Assembly: GCA_032622095.1 (NCBI GenBank)
Contig: CP136064.1
Span: forward strand, 253,832,484-253,896,483
DNA length: 64,000 nucleotides
Direction of reading: 5' to 3'
Source: Siphonodentalium dalli
Lineage: Eukaryota > Mollusca > Scaphopoda > Gadilida > Siphonodentaliidae
A model generated the notes under the pieces. The model was not told the origin of the DNA and did not search any database. It saw only the letters and a program-made list of their open reading frames with translations. Shown piece by piece: positions 58,587-64,000 of this stretch. Both the position numbers and the translations under genes were made by a program. Numbering within the stretch: the stretch's first letter is position 1; each line of letters starts with the position of its first letter.

Positions 58587-60240
58587 ACTTCAAGTAATAA
58601 GGTAACTACTCGTCAATGATGCTTGAATACATAAATGATTAATAAGGTAACAACTACCCGTCAATGATCGACGTCTTAATATAGAAAGGTTTTATAAGGT
58701 AACTAACTACACGGCAATGATACTTATTATAGAAGGTTAATAATTTAACTTCTTGTCAATGATGCTTTAATATAGAAAGGGTTAATAAGGTAACTACCCG
58801 TCAATAATGCTTTAGTGTAGAAATGACTACTAAGGTAACTACATGTCAATGATGCTTTAATAAAGAAAGGGTTAATAAGATAAAGTTCTACACGTCAATG
58901 ATGCTTAAATATAGAAAGGGCTAATAGGGTAACTACACGTCAATGATGTTTTAATATAGAAAGGGTTAATATGGTAATTACACGCCAATGGTGCTTTAAT
59001 ATAGAAAGGGTTAATATGGTAACTACCGTCCATGATGCTTTAATATATAACTGGCTACTATGATAACTACATGTCAATGATGCTTTATTGTAGAAAGGGT
59101 TAATAATGTAACTAATCACCAATGATACTCATTATAAAAAGGGTTAATAAGGTAACTGCCTGTCAATTATTGCTTCAACGTAGAAAGGGTTAATAAGGTA
59201 ATTACACGCCAATGGTGCTTTAATATAGAAAGGGTTAATATGGTAACTATCAGTCAATGATGCTTTAATATAGAAAGTGTTATAATATGGTAACTGCACG
59301 TCAATGATGCTTTGATACAAAAATGGTTAATAAGGTAATTACCCGTCAATGGCGCTTTAATATAGAAATGGTTTATAATGTAACTACTCACCAATGATAC
59401 TTAGTATAGAAAGGGTTGTTTAATGTAACTACCTGTCAATTAATGCTTTAATATAGAAAAGGTTAATAAGGTAACTACACGCCAATGATACTTAGTATAG
59501 AAAGGGTTGGTAAGGTAACTACACGACAATGATACTTTAGTATATAGAGGGTTAATTAGGCAACTACCCGTCAACGATGCTTTAATATAGAAAGGGTTAA
59601 CAACTACATGTCAATGCTGCTTTAATACAGAAATGGTTAATAAGGTAACTTCACGTCAATGATGCTTTAATATAGAAAGGGTTAATACTGTAACTACTCA
59701 CCAATGATACTTAGTATAGAACGGGTTAATAAGATAACTACCCAGCAATAATGATGCTTTAATATAGAGAGGGTTATAATAAGGTAACTACACGTCAATG
59801 ATGCTTTAATACATAAATGGTTAATAAGGTAACTACCCGCCAATGGCGCTTTAATATAGAAAGGGTTAATAATGCAACTACTCACCAATGATACTTAGTA
59901 TAGAAAGGGTTAATAAGGTAACTACCTGTCAATTAATGCTTTAATATAGAAAGGGTTAATAAGGCAACTACACGCCAACGGTACTTAGTATAGAAAGGGT
60001 TAATAAGGTAACTATATACGACAATGATACTTTGGTATATACAGAGTTAAGGAGCCAACTACCCGCCAATGATGCTATACTATAGAAAGGGTTAACATTG
60101 TAACTACACATCAATGATATTTTAATATAGAAAGGGTTAATAAGGTAACTACCTGTCAATTAATGATTTAATATAGAATGGTTAATAAGGTAACTACACG
60201 CCAATGGTGCTGTAATATAGAAAGGGTTAATAAGGTGACT
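58587..60240. repeat. 45-bp minisatellite, about 36 units
   Basis: Units read roughly TAAGGTAACTACACGTCAAT then GATGCTTTAATATAGAAAGG and GTTAA, with many substitutions and small indels. Short - strand open frames (for example SILKHH...CSYLINPFY) are read-through of the repeat. The array ends where the CCTGGGT-rich repeat begins. Confidence 0.92.
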
Positions 60241-60264
60241 TCAATGCAGATTATACAGTTTAAC

Positions 60265-60560
60265 AAAATACCACAGGTGTATATATCCGGGTGAACACTG
60301 TAGTAAATACCTGGGCGAAACCCTGGTGTAAATACCTGGGTGTAAATACCTGGTGTAAATACCTGGGTGTAAATCCGTAAAAACCCGGGTAAACTGGGGT
60401 TTATACCTAACATATATAGAAAACACCTGGGTAAATCTATATAAATCCCTGATTTACCTGGGTGTGACCTGGGTGGAACCAGGGTAATACCTATATGTAC
60501 CGGGGTATACCTAGGTAAACACCAAGATTTACCCAGGTACATTTTTATATGGGTACGGCT
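60265..60560. repeat. CCTGGGT-family repeat, second locus, inverted
   Basis: Repeated TAAATACCTGGGTG units end with TTTACCCAGGTACATTTTTA then TATGGGTA, the reverse complement of the left border of the array at 46434. Copies are shorter and more diverged than at 46.6 kb. The 219-codon frame crossing it (60168-60827, - strand) mixes two repeats and unique DNA and is not a gene. Confidence 0.7.
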
Positions 60561-61948
60561 TCGATAAACCAAGCATGGGCACGCGAGTTTTGGATGTAAC
60601 CGTCGAGTATACCACTGACTATGACATGTAAACAATACAATTAAGTACAAATTAATAACGGAAAACATAACATTACTGTGAGTGGCAAGAAAGTTGAACG
60701 GAACTATTTTCTCACAAACGGACTCGTATATAGTCGTCATTTCATCGAAAAGTTTTTGGACCGAAAAAGTTTTTGGACTGTACGAAATATTGACGACTAT
60801 ACTATAAATAATATTTGGTACATACATGACTCATATATATATATATAAGTAGAAAGATAACGGCCCATACCTCTCATATTGAAAATATCACTTTCAAACC
60901 GGGAAGTGTAAATTTTAATTTCATTCAACACAGACAGCGTCGTGCATGATATGATGACCTATAAGATAAATTTACAATGGAAAATTATCTAGGCTCATTG
61001 AACCACGTCACTTTCTTTTCTATTTCAAAACTATTGTTGTGTACTGACCGTTATACTTATGATTATATATATTCTAATACCATTACATGTATATATCACT
61101 TATGTATGTACAATGGTGAATGAATAAAGACTTACTTACTAAAGCGGCTGAAACCAGAATAAACATCAAAGCATAGTGTGAATTTAAACTGGCATGGCTC
61201 ATTCGATCTTCCAAGTTCTGTCTACGTAATTTGGAAGGAGGTATAAGATAGATTAACAAATACACGAAATACCGGCTTCATATGCTCTAAAATAAAATAC
61301 TTCATATGCTCTGAAAAATACTTTCCATGGTCACAGCCATTTTACAACTGTTTTAAATTTTTCAGAAGTGAAACAAACGCTCATTATTTCTACCATATCA
61401 TCAATAGACTAACACGGAACGGTATTTTCTGTTCCATGTCGTTCGCATGGGTGCTTTTTGTTTGGGACACAAACAGTTTTCAAAGTTGTATTTTTATGAC
61501 ATCAATGCGTCTTTCTGGGACAAATAATAATCGTAGAAATGTAGTTCAAGTATATATCGACCTATTTCGATATCGGGAAAAACATTCAAAAGCCAAAATT
61601 ATTAGGTACATTTTAGAGCGCAAACCGCAAAGTGCCTTTAAACATAATTTATTCCAACACAAGAACAATAACTATATACAAATGGCATAATATATTCAGA
61701 GTTGTTGACATAACATTGCTGCTGTATCATATATATAAATGGCAGAAATGGTGGCCCACTGTGCAGTTCAGTATTAATTGTGTACAGTTTCAACAACCGA
61801 CAATCATGACCACCATTATCACTTTCCGACATCAATGAATTAGCTTCCGTTCGTCGATCGATGGAAGAGCGCAGTTATGGGAATCGAGCTTCACGTGGCT
61901 AAAGGCATTCCTCCCTCCATCATAAACCGACAACATCGTCAAATAACC
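60561..61948. other. Non-coding stretch, nothing recognised
   Basis: AT-rich sequence. The open frame 61436-61690 on + (including YREKHSKAKIIRYILERKPQ) is unrecognised and lacks splice support. Confidence 0.35.
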
Positions 61949-62201
61949 AAGCCTTGAAATAGGGTGTCTGTCATTTGAAGAATGAGGTCCCCAGAGGGTG
62001 AATTTAGTGATGATACCCCGCATAGCGGGCTAGCATCACGAAATTCACCCTCTGTGAACCTCATTCTGCTGAGGTGTAAGCAGAATGAGGTCACCAGAGG
62101 GTGAATTTGGTGACGCTAGCCCGCTATGCGGGGTAGCATTACTAAATTCATTCTCTGGGGACCTCATTCTGCAAATGACAGACACCCTATTTCAAGGCTT
62201 G
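61949..62201. mobile_element. 253-bp double-hairpin miniature element with 9-bp target duplication
   Basis: CAAATAACC flanks both sides (61940-61948, 62202-62210). The ends AAGCCTTGAAATAGGGTGTC...ATTTG are perfectly inverted. Each half contains its own hairpin: AATGAGGTCCCCAGAGGGTG...CCCGCATAGCGGG...ACCTCATT, so the element is a palindrome of palindromes. A 9-bp duplication suits Mutator-like elements; an 8-bp hAT reading is also possible. It lies about 330 bp upstream of the receptor gene and has no coding capacity. Confidence 0.88.
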
Positions 62202-62210
62202 CAAATAACC

Positions 62211-62535
62211 TTTTGTGCAAGGTTTTAGTATTGTGTACACTTCCGGTTACGGGTCGACGAAATGGTGTTCAGTTATGAAGTTGAAACTCACGCCGCGAAA
62301 GCCATTACGAATAGCAGAATACTATAATATTTCTGCGGCGGTACCACTTAGGCATGTTGACTTTCCTAATGCATTCCCCGAGTTTATTTGAGATGGAAAA
62401 AGCAACGTCAACTATCATATTGGATCGATGCAACAGTGTGCTAACAACGCAGAACGTGCGACGAAATAAAAGCAGAACTCATTTCATTTTCACGTAAACT
62501 CACTGTTCTCGGGTGGCGAATGTGTTTCCAAAAAG
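62211..62535 (+). promoter_or_regulatory. Upstream region of the receptor gene, possible TATA-like box
   Basis: Single-copy sequence between the miniature element and the ATG. GAAATAAAAGCAG at about 62463-62475 is a plausible TATA-like element some 60-70 bp before the start codon. This is position-based inference; no initiator or other motif decides it. Confidence 0.25.
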
Positions 62536-63732
62536 ATGGCTGCGCGGTCCTGCTTGACTATTATGTACATGTTCTTGTTAAGTTGCTTTGTTTGTTATAG
62601 TGGGGCCTCATTTCGCCGAAGTGGTTCCATTCAGGGTTTGAGGAATCAAATATATTCCACATCCAGCGAACTCGTTTCACCTGGTGACACATACAATGAT
62701 ACAACACCATTTAATTTGAGTGCGGAATTTCACCTTCTTAGCGTGATAGCAGTCCAGTCTAACGAACAGTGCATGAAGTTAAGCGGATTTATCGATCTTG
62801 TTTGGAACATTCCCGAACTAGGCTGGAACTACACTGAGTTTGACAACATCACGAGTGTCACTGTTGTCGACTCGCAAATATGGATACCTAGCGTTGTTAT
62901 TACGAACGAAATCAATCAGTTCCTTACTCTCCAATCATGCGGATGGAAAACACGTGTTTATAATTCCGGAGTTGTGACCTGGTTCGGTACTAGCGACTTG
63001 GAAACATCCTGCAAGATCATCATCAGGAATTTCCCATTTGATCAGCAGGAATGTTCCATACTCCTGGTATCTTTGGACCGATATGTTGTTTTTGGACACT
63101 TCGAGTTCAGAGAATACATTTTCAAAGAAGAAGTTGCAATACCGAAAGACGAATGGCGGCTGATATCACACAACATATCATTTCTCTCGGTAGAAGGTTA
63201 CAGTGTGGTGTCCCTCAAACTGATTCTGGAGAGGAGATGGTCGTTCTACGTCATAACATTGCTGACTCCTGTGACGATCCTTGCTATTGCTAACTTATGC
63301 ACATTCAAAATACCTGTGGAATCGGGCGAGAAAGTTACCTTCTCCGTGGCTGTCATGCTATCATACTCCATTTATTTCAGCCTGGTATACGCCATCATGC
63401 CAAAGACATCAGGATCAATATCAGTTCTTGCAATGTCGTTGGATGTATTGTTCGTTCTTGGCATCAGCACCACGATTATAACAGTAATTGTGCAACGTTG
63501 CTATTACCATGACAACACAACTGAGTTACCACGCGTTGCGAAATGGTTCCTTTCAAGGCGAGTCGACCAAGACACACTGGAAGAGAAAGCAGAACAGTTG
63601 GAACCGGCAACCATGACGACCAAGAATGCCTGGATGTCTGTAGCAACCACCATAGACAGATGCGCGTTCCGGGTCGTTCTCACACTAACAGTGCTCACCT
63701 ACTTTATTTCTTGTGCGATAGTTTTCATATGA
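62536..63732 (+). CDS. Cys-loop ligand-gated ion channel subunit (nicotinic receptor-like), intronless
   Basis: The 398-residue protein should form one subunit of a pentameric ligand-gated channel in the plasma membrane. Residues 1-24 are a signal peptide. The extracellular domain has loop A (IWIPSVV, W116), loop B (TWFG, W149) and the Cys-loop C159-C173 with exactly 13 residues between and the FPFD motif. N-glycosylation sites include N54, N60, N98, N104 and N213. M1 spans about 235-259; M2 starts SGEKVTFSVAVMLS (GEK, Leu at 9'), the cation-channel pattern; M3 about 296-320; M4 about 379-398. Loop C has no vicinal cysteine pair, so it is not an alpha-type subunit, and 20' is Ala rather than Glu. 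The M3-M4 loop is short (about 58 residues). The ATG sits in AAAAAGATGG directly before the signal peptide. The whole gene is one exon, as in expanded lophotrochozoan families; a retrogene origin is possible. The ligand is unknown. Confidence 0.93.
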   Translation: MAARSCLTIMYMFLLSCFVCYSGASFRRSGSIQGLRNQIYSTSSELVSPGDTYNDTTPFNLSAEFHLLSVIAVQSNEQCMKLSGFIDLVWNIPELGWNYTEFDNITSVTVVDSQIWIPSVVITNEINQFLTLQSCGWKTRVYNSGVVTWFGTSDLETSCKIIIRNFPFDQQECSILLVSLDRYVVFGHFEFREYIFKEEVAIPKDEWRLISHNISFLSVEGYSVVSLKLILERRWSFYVITLLTPVTILAIANLCTFKIPVESGEKVTFSVAVMLSYSIYFSLVYAIMPKTSGSISVLAMSLDVLFVLGISTTIITVIVQRCYYHDNTTELPRVAKWFLSRRVDQDTLEEKAEQLEPATMTTKNAWMSVATTIDRCAFRVVLTLTVLTYFISCAIVFI

Positions 63733-64000
63733 CGCCGCTGTATTGGTTAACTCTTTAAAATACTCTTATCCTCAAATTATCGAAGTGTAGTTCCATCAGG
63801 AAATGTTCTGCCAATTAATATGAATCCCTGTGAACTTGTGTTATCTGCTCGTCAGTCCGATACCCGCTTAATATATTTCCTGACCCCCCCCCCAGATGAA
63901 TTCTTCGGCAGACCCCACATCCAATATTTTTCGTCGATTTATCCCTAACTTAAAATCTTTGGGATAAAATCTAGATGGGCGCTATTGAATTTGAACGATT
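63733..64000 (+). other. 3' flank of the receptor gene
   Basis: No AATAAA is present up to the window end, so the polyadenylation site is either non-canonical or outside. A C run lies at 63885-63893. No further gene. Confidence 0.5.

Noticed and set aside
60168-60827. 219-codon open frame on the - strand
   Set aside because: It spans the end of the 45-bp minisatellite, the CCTGGGT repeat and unique DNA; no domain or signal is coherent across the joins.

Overview
The window looks like intron-rich, AT-rich nuclear DNA of a marine invertebrate, most likely a lophotrochozoan such as a mollusc. This is inferred from the single-exon Cys-loop receptor gene, the many TACATGTA-type octamers, the density of short non-autonomous transposons, and a LINE tail of a kind common in such genomes. 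No bacterial features are present: no operons, ribosome binding sites or CRISPR arrays. Species cannot be named from the sequence alone.

Protein-coding content is sparse. At the left edge (about 0.8-1.5 kb, + strand) two small exons with good splice sites encode the end of the nucleotide-binding half of an ABCG/White-type half transporter; the earlier exons lie left of the window. At the right edge (62536-63732, + strand) an intact intronless gene encodes a 398-residue Cys-loop ligand-gated ion channel subunit of the nicotinic-receptor-like, GEK-type class. Between them I find only fragments: a decayed coding-like segment near 4.1-4.4 kb, a dead LINE reverse-transcriptase tail at 57.4-57.9 kb, and a weak multi-exon candidate on the - strand at 44.4-45.0 kb.

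Most of the window is repeats, and many can be delimited to the base because target-site duplications or empty sites are visible. 0-9.4 kb: a hAT element with an 8-bp duplication, a 1.3-kb tandem duplication whose second copy carries a 398-bp palindrome-rich insertion, and a long hairpin. 11.3-16.6 kb: a 33-bp minisatellite of about 160 units with a 2.46-kb higher-order period. 19.4-24.6 kb: a 1.17-kb element with terminal inverted repeats (TIRs) of about 240 bp, a degenerate AACGTTGA repeat, a TA-flanked element with a nested 123-bp element, and a second hAT copy. 26.9-36 kb: foldback elements, a Helitron-like element carrying eight nuclear-receptor-type motifs, and a Harbinger-like element with its own nested insertion. 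38.5-47.3 kb: further tandem repeats, a 5.5-kb element with arms of about 1.3 kb, and a CCTGGGT array that changes orientation in its middle. 48.8-57 kb: more Harbinger-like and foldback elements. 58.6-60.2 kb: a 45-bp minisatellite. 61.9-62.2 kb: a double-hairpin element with a 9-bp duplication, about 330 bp upstream of the receptor gene.

The genes show no functional link to one another. The most informative content is the stratified insertion record: several elements nested in others, with paralogous empty sites that prove the insertions.
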